A DNA stretch of 64,000 nt from the NCBI GenBank assembly GCA_027924585.1, contig BSBM01000637.1, forward strand, positions 310,001 to 374,000, in the 5' to 3' direction. Under the pieces are notes generated by a model. The model saw nothing but the letters and a program-made list of their open reading frames with translations. It was not told where the DNA came from and searched no databases. Position numbers and translations under genes: made by a program. Of this stretch, positions 46,690-59,533 are shown one piece after another (position 1 is the stretch's first letter; each line of letters begins with the position of its first letter). Source of the stretch: Larix kaempferi. Its lineage: Eukaryota; Streptophyta; Pinopsida; Pinales; Pinaceae.

Positions 46690-47357
46690 GAAGCTGTATT
46701 TTCCAACAAGTCAGCATCGAAATTCTGAGACCTAGGGACTGAATTAATATTAAATGCAGTAAAAGAGCTGGTAAGATCTCATACCAATTTCTGATAATTC
46801 AATAGGCGGGGGGACAAGCAGTGTATCCTATTCGTCACCTGTTTCACAATAATTTATGAATCTCCAAAGCAATGGATAATCTGTACTTTCAAGTCAACGG
46901 CTTTCTTAAGTCCCTATATCATGGCCTCATACTCAGCCACATTGTTAGTACAATCAAACTCTAATATGCATGCAATCATAGTTTTTGTCCCTTTCGGATC
47001 TATGAGAACACATCCTACACCAGCTCCATCCTTAGATTTAGAGTCGTCAAAAAACAATGTCCAAGCAATAGGGTCTAATCTAAAATTTGTATTTACATAA
47101 AAAACATTATGTACAATGTATCCTGAGAATGCCATAGAAGTGAGATGAGTTCCTTGAGATTCATTCAGTGCATTCTCGTGTGGTGAAATGTCAGCTGGTA
47201 AATCCCCGAAGAAGGTGTCAAAGGTAAAATTCTCTATATGTGTGTTGAAATAACCCGTAGGCTCACTTGAGTCATTTAAATATGTGACTGTCTGTTTCAT
47301 ATAAGGATCCCTACTGATATTGATCTTGTTTGGCTGACCATTGTAGGGTAGCCACAA
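46690..47357 (-). pseudogene. Archaeal-type RNase H of gypsy D
   Basis: WTLFFDDSKSKDGAGVG starts an RNase H fold of the kind added to Tat/Ogre gypsy elements (aRNH). NNVAEYEAMI carries the catalytic Glu, HCFGDS the next Asp, and RSQNFDAD the last Asp, so all four acidic positions can be placed, with stops between. It lies after the protease and before RT. In Tat-lineage elements as I know them this domain lies between RNase H and integrase, so the order here is notable. The ordinary RNase H is also present after RT. Confidence 0.7.
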
Positions 47358-47378
47358 ATGGGACCAATCAGCAACAAA

Positions 47379-48038
47379 TTAACCTTTTAGCTTTTTCGAC
47401 CAATATCTGCTAAACCACATACCATATGCTTCTCGGATGTTAGCAATGACTATATCAATTATTTGAGGGATCCAAGGATCAACTAATAATGTAATTAAGA
47501 CATTTATGAGTCTCCCTACCACTCTGACTTTTGATCTGTCAAGTTGTACTATCTGAGTAGGGCAAGGTTCCCATGTGGCATTCAATTTTCTACAAACAGA
47601 TAGAGGCATCACATTTGACGAGGAACTAGAGTCTATCATGCAGTTATGTACGTTCTAGTTGAAAATCTCAAAAGTAAGAAGAAAAGGAGGTGTCCTTCTG
47701 CTACCAGACTTTTTTTCATCTGGTTTGGTGAAAGAGTCAAGGTTATTATTCTGCAATTCTCTTGGTTGTTTGACCACCATACTTTTTGGTAAAGTGTCCC
47801 TCATGGAAAGGATTTTCAACAATTCATACAAAGAAATGTTTGCCTTAACTCTTTTAAGATCTTCAACTAAATTATACTCCATTTCAGGGATGACTGTATC
47901 CTTGTGGGGAACAGACTTTCCTTTACTAGGAAATGGAGTGGAGGATGAAGGTTCCTGAGGGGGTTGAGGCTTAGACCTGGTGTTATAAGGATGTTGAACA
48001 TTAAACACAGTCTCAGGTTCTTCTTCTTCTTCACACAT
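47379..48038 (-). pseudogene. Protease region of gypsy D
   Basis: A linker (HPYNTRSKPQPPQEP) and conserved helix (YNLVEDLKRVKANISLYELLK), typical of the stretch before the Tat-type protease, then the protease core MIDSSSSSNVMPLSVCRKL. The active site reads DSSSS where D-G/S-G is expected. The frame passes a TAG at about 47655 and ends in a TAA at 47379. Confidence 0.7.
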
Positions 48039-48071
48039 AGGAAGCTCTCAAAAGTAATTTATAGTGTTGAT

Positions 48072-49688
48072 TTATGGATCCTCATGTTCATCTTCTTCTT
48101 CTTCAGGTAATGGTGGGTCTTGGTCAGTTTGATCATTGGGAACTTCAGGTGTGTTTTGAGATTCTAATGTTAAGGCTCTAAAAATTGAATAAATTTCTTC
48201 ATTCGTGAGGCCTTCTATTGGATTAGGAGGTGGTGGATTTGGTGGAGGTTGATAAGGTCTCCTAAAAGGTGGCCTCATAAAACCTCTATTCTGGTTTTGA
48301 TTTTCATTGTTAGTCCTTTATAAATCCACCATCTCATTTGACATTTTCTAGACAAACTTTTTCATGTCAGTCATGTCAAATGGATCCTTATTTTGAGCAG
48401 TGGGTTTGGGAACACTGTCATTCCTTTTCCTGGAAGTGGAAGGTTGTTCTTCTGAGGTTTCCAGACTGTCTTTCAAACAGAAAACGTCCTTTTCAACTTT
48501 TATTGCTTCATCAAACACTTCCAGCAAAGTTCCTTTGCGTGCTCGTTTTACCCACATTGAAATAGAAGCAGGTAGGCCTTTTTCATAATAGGATACCAAC
48601 AATTCTTTAGTAGAAAGAAGGTTGGTGAAAATTCTATTCTTTAAGTATAAGAACCTTTGATTGAAATCTTTAACCCTTTCTGTCGCTTTAATTTTCATGG
48701 AGGATAATTCCAAAACCAGATCCTTTGGTGTTTTGTCATCTCCAAACTTTTGGATAAATAATTTCTCAAACTCATCCCAAGAAACGATAGACCTTGGTGG
48801 TAAGGAAAAATACAATGTAGTTGCCTTTCCTTCAAAAGTGTAAGGAAAGAGTCTTCAAACTACATCCTTATGAATAACACTTCTAAGTATAATAGCTTGC
48901 ATGAAGGTTTTAACATGATCTAGTGCAGGCGACTTGTCATCTGGGTTAAACTTGGGTAACCACTTCTCAGGGTTTTTGGGTAGTCTATGTTGGGCTCCAA
49001 GCACCCATACTGCATCTTGGTCGATCCATGGTCTGTTTTGGCCTACTCTAGCCATTGGTGGTTCTTCTTCTTCTTCTTCTGAGGAAGAGCTTGAAGAATG
49101 TTCACTATCTGAGGAAGACGATGAGGATGAGGGAGGAGATGGTGGTGGTCCACTAGCTCCAAGTTTTGGTTGATCTAGGACCTCCTGAAAAAGTTGATTA
49201 AGGTTGTATTTAGGAGAACCTGAATGATCAACTGACTCTTGGTGTGGTATGTTTTGATCAGCTATCTGTTGTTGTTCACTGTTGGGATCAACTGAGCATT
49301 GGGTTGGTTGATCACTGGTCTATGTAATTGTGTTTGATTGGCCCTCTTGATCACTAGTCTACAAAGCGTTATCTAAATTGATAGCTGCCAAACCACGGCT
49401 TTGCTCAGTAGCGATTCTTTGTTCCAATATAGTTGCACTGTCATGGGACTAGATCAAAATGTCTTCAAGAAGAATTGATCCTCTTATGGGGGATATAATT
49501 ACAACATCCCTTCCAACCTGTTGTGCTGTGGGTGCAATGACTATAGCAGTAACCTGAGCAGGTGTAAAAGGAGCAACAGTAGATTGTGACTCAGTGGGTT
49601 GTTCAGATGTTGAATCCCTTGATTGGCTTCGATTTTGAACCATTGAAGTACTTGCTGGAGGAGGTTTCTTAGTGGCTTGTTTAGGCAT
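48072..49688 (-). pseudogene. gag of gypsy D
   Basis: Begins MPKQATKKPPPAS at 49688. A Ser/Glu-rich N-terminal region (EEEEEEPPMARVGQNRPW) leads into the capsid (LPKFNPDDKSPALDHVKTFM; FIQKFGDDKTPKDLVLELSSMK, retrotransposon gag family) and a Pro/Asn-rich C-terminus. No CCHC zinc knuckle is visible. About seven in-frame stops interrupt it, TAG being the most common. Confidence 0.8.
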
Positions 49689-49701
49689 GTTGTACTAGTG
49701 G

Positions 49702-49718
49702 CCCTCCTTCTAGCACCA
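49702..49718 (-). other. Candidate primer-binding site of D
   Basis: Minus strand TGGTGCTAGAAGGAGGG. It starts with TGG as a tRNA-primed site must, and lies between LTR end and gag. I cannot name the tRNA. Confidence 0.5.
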
Positions 49719-49720
49719 TT

Positions 49721-50507
49721 TGTTGAGGCCTCAGTTGTGCAGGTTAGATGCAAAGTTGCTGGAATGGTTCCAAGGCTCCCAACGGAGGAAGAAAACCCAA
49801 GTTGAAAGACTTCGAAAGACCCTGTGCAAGGGCACTTCTATCCCCAACCTGTTTGGTATGGTAATCCCCCACGGATATTCGACCTCCGCTAGCACTCTAA
49901 GAGTTGGTGATTTGACCAATTAGGTCTGTTTTCCAATCAAGGAAAACAAGGGTGTGAAAATGGAAAAACTAAGCTAACCTAACCTATTTCAGAAGAGGAA
50001 ACTAATTTAAGTTAGTCCTATTCTAAAAAAGAAAGCTTGATATTGTGCAAATTAACCTTGAGGTGTGATGAATAAGTAAATTACAACCTTTCACAGAAAT
50101 GCTTTTAGTTGTTTCACTTTTTAACTTAAATCACTATCTATTAATGAAAATTAAGAGACAATAATTCAAGTGCTTAAGCCTGTTCAAGATAAATCTGTAA
50201 CCATTTTTCTAATTGGAAAATTAACAATGATTATTGTGTTGTGAATCACTTGTAGAAATCGATAAAGAAAGTATTTAAACTGAATAAACTCAATAAAACA
50301 CTTTCCGGCATAAATCAATCATACAGGGAAACCAATACAATAGATCTATACATTTAAACATATGCAAAAGATATCATGCACTATAGATGACCAATCCTGT
50401 CTCCTGCTGACTTACAACTCCAAAATTACCAACCCTTAACTATGAGAGGTTCTCCTCTTTTAAATAAGAAATTATAGTAAAATAAAAGATAGATATTTCC
50501 CAAAACA
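49721..50507 (-). repeat. Candidate 5' LTR of gypsy D
   Basis: Minus strand TGTTTTGGG...GCCTCAACA, 787 bp, with a TATA-like TATTTAAAAG (50466-50457). The inner edge is followed after 2 nt by TGGTGCTAGAAGGAGGG, a plausible primer site, and gag starts only 33 nt from the LTR, as expected. No second LTR copy is in the window, so the outer edge is a best guess. Confidence 0.5.
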
Positions 50508-52487
50508 GGGATTACAAAATCGGATCAAACTATCGATCCACGAAATCCTGCCATTTCTCGTAGATCTCTAACAACTCATCTATATTGGGGAAATTGACAG
50601 ATTCTAAGGCTAACTAAGCATTGCATGTATTATTTTCTATGTCATTTTTAACCAACTTGTGCCAAGTGCGAAGATAAATGCGAATCCTTCCTTCCACGAT
50701 AATTGGTTCTCTCACCAGATGATCCACATCATCGATGCTGACTTGACCGAGATCCCAAATTTTCTGTGCAAACTCTTCACACCTATGTTCGATCTCCTCA
50801 AGTTTTCATTTTGGCGACAAAGCATCCAGAATGGGATCCATGAACAGCAGTTTCAAAACCTCCATAATAGTTTCCACTGCATACCAGCGTATAATGCAGA
50901 GGTCTTTAGACTTGTTGATAATTTCCTCAGTTGTTTCATTGAAATCAAGCCATGTGTTTAGAGAGGCTTTCACTTTCTTCATTTGAAAACTGTTGAGGAT
51001 CGGGATGTCTTCTGGAGCATTCTTTATATACAACTGCCATTGACTAATTTCTTCTTCAGCTTTAGAAGCTTGAAGTCTCTTAGCCTTTTGTTCTTCTAGA
51101 GTAGTATTCAACTTGGAAAAAATAATTAAGTTCTCCCTGATCTCATCAAGGGCGAGGTAAACCTTCTCCAACAATTTGTGATGGTCTTGATTAACTTTAA
51201 GGGCCAAATTCTTAAAATCAGATGAAGAAAACTTGAGAGAACTTGGGGAGGCTGCACTTTCAGTTGCATCCTCAACTTGCTTCTCCAAAGAAGCTATCGT
51301 TTTTGCATCTGTGGCATGTTGAGATTGTGAAAGACGAAGTTCATTGAAAAGTGTATCGTTCCTTTGCTCCAGGTCTTGAACCTTATCTACCCAAGTCTTC
51401 CTGAGGTCAGCCACATAAGTCACATGTTGTGCCTTGATTTCAGCCAACTCTTCTCTCAGGCTTCTGATTTCATTCTCCTTCAGGTCAACTTCCTTTTCCA
51501 GAACTTGAATTGAACCCCAATTGGCACTTGCAAAATCCCCTAAAGCTGCAGCAGTTTCTACAGCTTCAAGTCGTGGGTTGTTGGTCCTTGGAGCCCATAT
51601 CACTTGATCTGGGATAGGTTCTTCTAACACACCCTGACCTCTGCTCCTCTTCCCGGTTTTTCTTATCATTGCCTTATCATCATGGTTGTAGAAGTAGTCA
51701 CCAAGGGGAACTACATCCTGATCTGCATACTCAGTCACTTCCCCTGCAAAAGTAGAAGCAACACTTACTGTTGCAACCAAAGGGAGTGTTTTAATGATTA
51801 CTGAATTAGGTATAGGAAAAGTGACTTGAGGGATAATCTGAGGTGTGGAGGTGACTTCGGTGACTGATAAGACTCTGATTGGTGAAGGTACTGAGACAAA
51901 AGCTTCAGAAAGTGGAACTTGGTTGTCAACATTGGCTTCTGGAAGTGGCAATTGCTTATCAGTCTTGATGGGTGATGATAGAGGGGAAGCCTTGGAAGAT
52001 TCATCAGCAGTAGTTGACAATAAATTAATTATGGGTGATTGCAGAGGGGAAGTCAAAGACCAGACTTCTGCAACCATGGATGATGAAATAGAAAAAGGGA
52101 CTAGGTGTTATGGCAATGAAGTGATGCTATCAGTGAGAGTGTTAAATACCTGAGACAAGGAAAATGGAAGTGTCACTCCTAAAGGTGCATTGGAGGTTTG
52201 TTGGACAGATGGTAGGACAAATGTTGAAGATGCAATGCCTGGGGTAGCATTAAATCCCAACATTGATTGATCTGGAAAAGAATGATCCATGTCAATACTA
52301 GCTAGCAAATCAATGACAGTCTTAGAATCTTCAATGACTTCTTCTGTCACTAATACTAGTGGATGAGGCACAACTTATTCATCACAATCGATTATATTGA
52401 CTGTGGATACCTTTGATTTAGAAACCAGAACTTTCTGCCTCTTTGTTGGATTAGCTCCAGTCATAACCAGGTCATCATCTTCATGAG

Positions 52488-53197
52488 TGTTAACACCCAA
52501 AAGGTGCTCACTAGCTCATTCCCTTATTCACATGACCCATTTTTCCACTTTTCCACCATTTGAGCCCCTAAAGCCATCAAAAGGTCACCAAAAAGACCAT
52601 AATACACCTTTTCCCCCTCAAAAAATATATTTTTCCTCAAAAAACTGTCAAAAAGAGTCCAAAATTCCCAAAAAATATTAAAAGGGAATAAAAATATTCA
52701 AAATATTCAAAAAAGGAAAAAGAGGGAAAAAGAGACCTAAACCATGTTGGTTAATACCATTGGTTTCCTCAAAACCATAATGGTATTCCCCATCACCAAA
52801 AACTATAAAAAGGTGATAGGGGCTCCTCATTTTCCATCCACATTTCATCCTATCCTTATGCTGCCAAATTCCCATTGAGAGCCATTACCTCCCATTTTGA
52901 GTTTGAAGACCCCCATTTCAGCATCTTGGAGAAGAGACCATTGGAGCTTGGAGCACCTCAACCTTGGAGCTGCTCAACACCAAACATCCTCACCTTTGAG
53001 GTAATACAAAAAATCTATTATTTTTTACTCTTGTTCTTCCCATAGATCTTTTGTTATTGATTTAGTTCTTGTTTATTTACACATGCTTATGTTAATGTTA
53101 GATTAGATTTATAATTGTTTTTTATTTTATTTGAAGACTACTATTACAAGTTAATAGGTGCATCCTTGCACATGCTTGGTTGAAAAACCAAGCAACA
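52488..53197 (+). repeat. 5' LTR of gypsy I
   Basis: 710 bp, TGTTAACACCC...CCAAGCAACA. TATA box TATAAAAAGG at 52804-52813. Confidence 0.93.
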
Positions 53198-55035
53198 GTT
53201 TTTTGTCGACTCCGCTGGGTTTCAAGCTTTAAATTTTTGCAATTTTTGCTTTAGATCTTTGTTTTTTACTTGTTTTTACCATTCCAATTAGCAGATCTGC
53301 CATACTAGACAACATATTCATTGTTTCCCTAGCTGTTGGCCCTTTCTGTAGCCTATAACAGACCGAAATTTCACTTTTCGGTTTCGTTTCTGGCGACTCT
53401 TTTTTTCGTTTTCGCATCGCGACTTTTTGCCCGACAGTCGCGCAGCTCATCGCGACCTTGCAGCCCTTTTCCACGCTGCACACCGCGGCTTCGCGGCCTT
53501 TTTCCGCGTTGCACATCGCAGCTTCGTGGCCTTTTTCCGCGCTGCACATCGCGGCTTCGTGGCCTTTTTCTACACTGCACATCGTGGCTTCGCGGCTCAA
53601 ATCCACGATGCCCATTGCGGCTTTTGCCCATAAACTCGCGATGCTGTGTTTTTTCGTTCGGCCCAATTTTTAGAAAATTTTTTGCTACAGGTTTTTCCCA
53701 TTTAGCCTATTTTCCAACATTATTTTTTCTGCATTATTGCAGCAATAGTGAATGTTTTTTCTATTACATATGCTCAATTAAAAAAAAATTTAAAAATTTT
53801 AACAAGTGAAAGAAAGGTTTTTAGCTCTTTGTTTAGATCATAGATTTCATTTCTTTGCAAATTTTGAACCATCTTTCTGATTTGCTCAATAGTTTTTCCC
53901 AAGCAAGCACTTAGAAATCCATTTATTTCTTGCAATTTTTCCGATATTTGCTTTCCTTGAAAAAATTAGTTCGAAAATCCATAGTTTTTGAAGTATTTTT
54001 GTTAAAGCATTTACATTTCAGAAAAAGCCTTTTATTTTTTGCAAATTGAAATCGTCTTGTTTTTAATTTGTAATCAATCGCCCAAGAGAGGCAAATTCAT
54101 TTTTAGTTAAATAATCACATTTGCACCCAATCTGCCACATTTTTAATTAACTGAGCCTTAAAATCTACCTAAACTCAACAAACACTTTAACCCCACTTGG
54201 GGAGCACTTAAAGAATCTTGTAGCTAGGTAGGATTGGGGGGATAGGTGTTCCAATAACACCCCTCAATTATTTACATCTGAGATAGTGGTTGTCTTTTAG
54301 GGTCCCATAAATCCCTTATTATTTGTTGACACAGTTATATACCAATTTATCGGGAAGGCCTCTCCCTTAGGAGGGTTGAAATAGCCAGACTGGTTCCAGA
54401 AGTCTGAGTGGAATACCGCTATCCATTCAATAACCAAAGGATACCTTTCACATTTCTCGGTGTACCACTCGTATGGGAGTACAACGGCGATAGAACCAAA
54501 TTGCAGATTCACCCAACCGAACGTGTCATGAATGGGGTATCCTAGTGACCAATTTTTAGGATTGTCTACCCGGTGTCCCTCCCGGTAGGGGGATATCTAG
54601 CCTTTGATTCCACTACTCATATTGTCTGACTTGGATTTCATCACCTTGCAGAGGATATGTTTCGTTGAATCATAATACCACTTTTAGTTAGGCGTTTGCA
54701 TGCTCTGCTACCCCCCTTGGTCTAGTAAGCACCACTTTTTTCTAGGAACTGTTTGATTTTTGGTATTCTGACCACTTTTCTTGATTCCTCCACTTATTAT
54801 AGCACAACTATTATAATAAGTGCTTTTGAGGTTGGTTCTTGGCCTGAGAGCCATTATTTTTTCACACTCCCCTCCTGCACACATCGTGGCATTAGGGTCT
54901 TGAGTTTTTTATCTCACCACCATCCATTGGAATTTCTATACATATCTCACCATTGAGAAATTAAGACGATCCCACCGTTTTCAGGGTGAACCCCCTCAGT
55001 TCGGCACACTTGACTCTACACGTCATAGACGTAGA
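53198..55035 (+). other. Leader of gypsy I: primer site, repeats, hairpin
   Basis: Primer site TGTCGACTCCGCTGGG (53204-53219), one base from that of A. The 33-bp repeat block is at 53420-53640 (about six units). AT-rich sequence follows to 54240, then a block conserved with A (54240-54660), then the hairpin at 54791-54822 (13 of 14 pairs). Gag-frame homology begins near 54970 without an obvious ATG. Long open frames across the 33-bp repeats are a by-product of its period. Confidence 0.75.
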
Positions 55036-57018
55036 GTGTTATCCCTTGACTCCACATGTCATCGGGATAGAACCCAGTCATCCGATTCTGACGCGCCTCA
55101 TTTCACATATGATTCTGAGGTTGAATCTGAACACCCTACCGAGACATCACCAACTAACCCCATGGCCGGATCACAATATGACCCCCTTTTCACCAGTGCT
55201 ATTGGAGCTACATCAACAAACCCCACTACTACCGTGACAACCACGGTAGCCACACCCCCCTTAGGCATGCCTAACATAGGGGCCACACCTCCTCTAGGCA
55301 TGCCCAACATAGGACCACCACTTATTTTAGGTATTCCCAACATGGGGGTCACCCCCCCTCTCATTACCACTACCCAGACCCCAGGGATTACAGGAACCAT
55401 CCCTAACCCATCTGCAACCCATGTTGCACTTGGGAGCGTAGGCCCCTCCCACACCACATCAGCTGGAGGAAACATCCCTTTCACACCTAGCATACCCTTA
55501 GGGGGCACTATACCACTCCATAATGCTACCATTAACAGTTATGCCCCAGTGTCCATACCACACCCATCTGCCAGTCTGCCATACATGGATAGTCTAAACT
55601 TACCAGACCTGGCAAGGTTAACCAACGACCCTATTAGACACAACCCTACGTGGCCACCCATGCCCACAAAGCTTCCCTCAGATATACCAAAATTTGAAGG
55701 AAAAGCTGGGGAAGATCCCCAAAACCACATCATGTCGTTTCACCTATGGTGTTCCTCTAACTCCATAGTAGATGATTCCATTAGACTGAGACTTTTACAA
55801 AGAACTTTCACTGGATCTACAGCCAAGTGGTACATTGAGCAGCCACATGGGACACACCTCACTTTTACATCCCTTGCCTCAACGTTCCTTCAGTTCTTTC
55901 AACTACCTGTACGCTATGATGCAGGAGTGGAAATACTTTTGTCTTGTAGACAGAACACCATTACACACATCATTGATCATATCCATGAGTGGCATAAGCG
56001 TCTTAGCCTCTGCAAGATAAAACTTGACAACCGAATATTTTTGGACTGGTTCCTAAAATCACTCCTTCCACTTATAGCCAAAGATGTAGCTTCTGAACGA
56101 CCCCAGTCGGAAGAAGAAGCCATCTTAAAAGTTCAACAATTCGACCTCATATACGCCCAGTCAAGATATCTATACACTATTTTGCCTGACGCCCCGTGCG
56201 GCAATCCATCCCGCCATAACGCACCGGGGGCATCCCATGCCGCCGATGGTATTATCGGACAAGTTACGGTGCAAAACAAACCTTTTACCATGATGAGTAC
56301 AAACAACACCCCATACCTTTCTAGGGCTACATCTCATTCTGGAGCTACAACTTCGTATGCTCTAGTAATACAGACCCACCACACTCATGGACCCTCATGT
56401 CCACCACAGTGTTATGGGAAAGCACCATCAGCTTATGCACCACCTTCATACTATAACCAACAGGCCCACCAGACTCCCGTCCAGCCACAAGCCCAAGTGG
56501 CTTATTATCCCCAACAGGCAGCACCTCTTGCTCCAACACTTCCAGCAACTCAAGGTTACCCACAACCACAACAAACACCAGGGCAACCTCAGAACCCTCT
56601 TGTTTACTACCCACTGCAACCTACTCCAGAGCCTACACGACCTCAAAAACCACCTACTTCCCAAGGGCATGTTTACGCACAGCAAAACCAACCTCCAAAC
56701 CAAAACAACCAGCATAACCAACGAGGTCAAAAAAATCGTGGAAGAGGGCGTAACCGCAGAAACAACTAGCAACATAACCAATGTACACCACCACCTAATC
56801 CTCCAAAAAATAATAACGCTACTCCCCCCAACCAAAACCTTGACCGTCCACCGAAACAGGCTAAAATTAATAACTTGAGGACAAACCATCCATGTTCCAT
56901 ATGTGGAGTCTATGGCCATTACACACACAATTGTCCCCATTTAGATCGAGCGCATCAACTCTGGACCGATGACGCCCAATGGCAAGGACATGTTGCACAG
57001 CCAGCACCTCCTCCTTAG
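55036..57018 (+). pseudogene. gag of gypsy I
   Basis: Open for 577 codons from 55036: N-terminal PLGMPNI repeats, LPDLARLTNDPIRHNP, capsid core (FHLWCSSNSIVDDSIRLRLL; IIDHIHEWHKRLSLCK), Gln/Pro/Asn-rich nucleocapsid. It runs past a TAG at 56767-56769 to the zinc knuckle CSICGVYGHYTHNC (about 56890-56940) and a TAG at 57016-57018. Better preserved than in A. The ATG at 55036 is only the first one; homology starts further upstream. Confidence 0.82.
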
Positions 57019-58440
57019 CAACAACCCATGATATTGCAAAATCCCTTACCTAACCAAGGCACGGTAAACACTCGTCCAAATGATCCCCCTCAAGGATCCG
57101 CTGCAACACAACAGCAAATTATTTACACGGCAGCTGACTACTAGCATGCAGAGTCCAACACCCACCATTTGCTTATGATGTCATCAAATGATGTCAATCT
57201 TCAAACCCGTCGAAATCAATACGGATCCGCCCCGGAGGCCACACCTACCGACCCAACTGATCAACCACTTCACATACCCACTATGCCCATGGACGAGGGC
57301 TCCAAAGCACCTCATTTCCCTTTGAGACGGATTAACAATAACCCAAACGCTCGTGCAGCCTCCAACTATAATATTGTAGAGGATTTAGCTCAGTCCCCCG
57401 CTGCTATTTCCGCTCTTGAAATCCTAAAAACCTATCCGACATAGAGAAAATTGTTGTTATCTGCCATTGGTTCTATAGATCCTAATGACTCTAACATGAT
57501 GACTTTTGACTTAGAACAAGCTGAACCTCGCCTGCCTTCATCTCTAGATTTTCAAGTTTCCGTCTCCATTCGCAACCTCATCGTTCATTGATGCATAATC
57601 GATGAAGGGGCCTCTACCTGCGTTATGTCGACTTTCGTATGGCAGAAACTTGGATCCCCAATGCTACAACCATCAACTACCACATTACGAGCTTACGACG
57701 GTCGTGCAGCCCAACCACAAGGTTTGCTAGTAAACGTACCCATACAGCTTGGGGGAAAATTGGTTCTCATCGATATAGAGGTCATTAATGCCCAACTTGA
57801 TTACAATCTCCTTCTGGGACGAAGCTACATGTATAAAATGAAAGCTGTCGCTTCTTCAGTTTTTCGCATGATGATGTTTCCCCATGAAGGACGCGTAGTT
57901 AAAATCAACCAGATTACATACTATGATCCCAATGCCCCCGCAACACCAGAAAATGTTCTTCCCATGATCAAACAACCCGTTCTCAGTGCAATGACATCAT
58001 TCATATCATTAGTCGGCCCCGGGATATATTCGGATACTCCCATGACTAGCACTTTCCCGTCAATCCCACCTCCTCTCCAGGTAACTAAAGTATCCGATTT
58101 GTGCACCTTATCGCACAATGAACAACAACATCCTCAACAACCTCAACCACTGCCACAAGCACCCATGGTGCCTAGTCATATCAGAACAACACCGATTCAC
58201 ACAATCCCATTCTTGTTCCTGTTTTCAGGAGTTATCAGCACGCCAATAATGGCTACACTTAACCTTCCAGGCTTAATGCTAGGCATACCTATATGGTACT
58301 TACCTGCCCCAACTCCCCCACCGACTCCAACCGTTGTCCTACAACCGATACAACCTATGAATATGTTGAACCATCCACCACCTGGCATACCAAACCCCCA
58401 AAATCACCCACCACCTAGTGGTTCAAACCCCCAAAACTGA
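57019..58440 (+). pseudogene. Protease and linker of gypsy I
   Basis: Same frame as gag, with stops near 57146, 57442 and 57588. Conserved pre-protease block (RRINNNPNARAASNYNIVED), active site IIDEGASTCVMS (about 57595), NLLLGRSYM, then a proline-rich linker ending at 58440, where the frame shifts. Matches the 564-codon open stretch of A. Confidence 0.8.
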
Positions 58441-59533
58441 TCAATTCCAACAGGGGGCACTACATCAACATCTAGTTATGTCCCCCCTCAATCCCGTAAC
58501 ACTAGGGGCAGAGGTCCACCAACAAAACAACACTGCACCCACAACTCACACCCCCCTAATGACGCCCAAATTAGCTAAGAATCCTCCAACCCGTGTGCTC
58601 GCTAGGTGCTCCTTGTGCGACGATATTGGCCATGCTACTCACCTATGTCCACAACTACCAACACTTCAAGAACATATGAATATGTTGGATGATGACACCA
58701 ACATTCCAGTCATCAAATTAGAATTACCACCTCAGCCTCGTGATAAATCATTGCGCACAAACCACCCTTGTGCAATATGCAGAATCTACGGCCATTATTC
58801 ACATCATTGCCCTGATCTCCCAGATTACAGAGCATCATTATACGATATGAATAATGCCAACCTAGAGATATCCCCCCCACTTATTAAGGAAATATTCCCT
58901 CCAGAATCGTCCCATTCAGAAGAAATCAATACCATTTACATTATTTCAACTACCTATAAACCTGAGCCAGTTAATTTGTGGTCACACTACTTCCGTACCA
59001 ATGAAGAAATCCTAGAAACACTCACTGCACTGGACTACCCTTGGGATGATATGCACCATCGATCATACTTCCTCCCTGGAGCGTCTACGTCCACCACGGC
59101 AAACCAACTATCTGTTGAATCTAAGGACTTCTTACCAACCAAGGTCGATTGGTTCAAAGACCCAATCCCAACTCCAGTAGCCTTTGAAGAAGGAAAGATG
59201 GCTAACATTTCGCCCATTATAAAAATCGACATCTCCACCACCCCCGGAAAACCTGAGCTTATCTCTCTAGGCACCTCATGCACTGAGAAAGAAACCCAAG
59301 CTTATAAGAAACTCTTCCAAGAATTTCAAGATGTCTTTGCTTGGTCTTATACGAAGATGTATAGTCTTGATCCTACCATCAGTCTTATCACACTTCAATT
59401 GTACACCTCACACTCTTATCAAGGAAACATCATTGCCTTGGTAGTTTTCAGTCTCCCTCTGTCGACACCAACCAAATCTATTCCAGAGGATAGACCTAGA
59501 GGTCCCTGTGCTTGGACTCATCACCATTTGTGA
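58418..59533 (+). pseudogene. Post-protease CCHC pair and RT stub (I)
   Basis: 371 codons open. Two zinc knuckles, CSLCDDIGHATHLC and CAICRIYGHYSHHC, lie after the protease; the second shares RTNHPC.IC...GHY.H with the gag knuckle. A conserved linker follows (ALDYPWDDMHHRSYFLP; SKDFLPTKVDWFKDPIP) and the RT lead-in FAWSYTKM. After LDPTI the coding similarity is lost, some 10 to 15 codons before the deletion point of A. Confidence 0.8.

Larger units (their letters stand above)
23976..50507 (-). mobile_element. Gypsy element D with extra RNase H, split by C
   Basis: Minus-strand order: candidate 5' LTR 50507-49721, primer site, gag, protease, archaeal-type RNase H, RT, RNase H, then copia C (44641-24575), then integrase to about 23976, where E begins. 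Removing C and one target copy restores a continuous integrase region (DILFQFHAG followed by LAGGHFSGETTTHKI). The 3' LTR is lost. Many stops; not functional. Confidence 0.85.
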
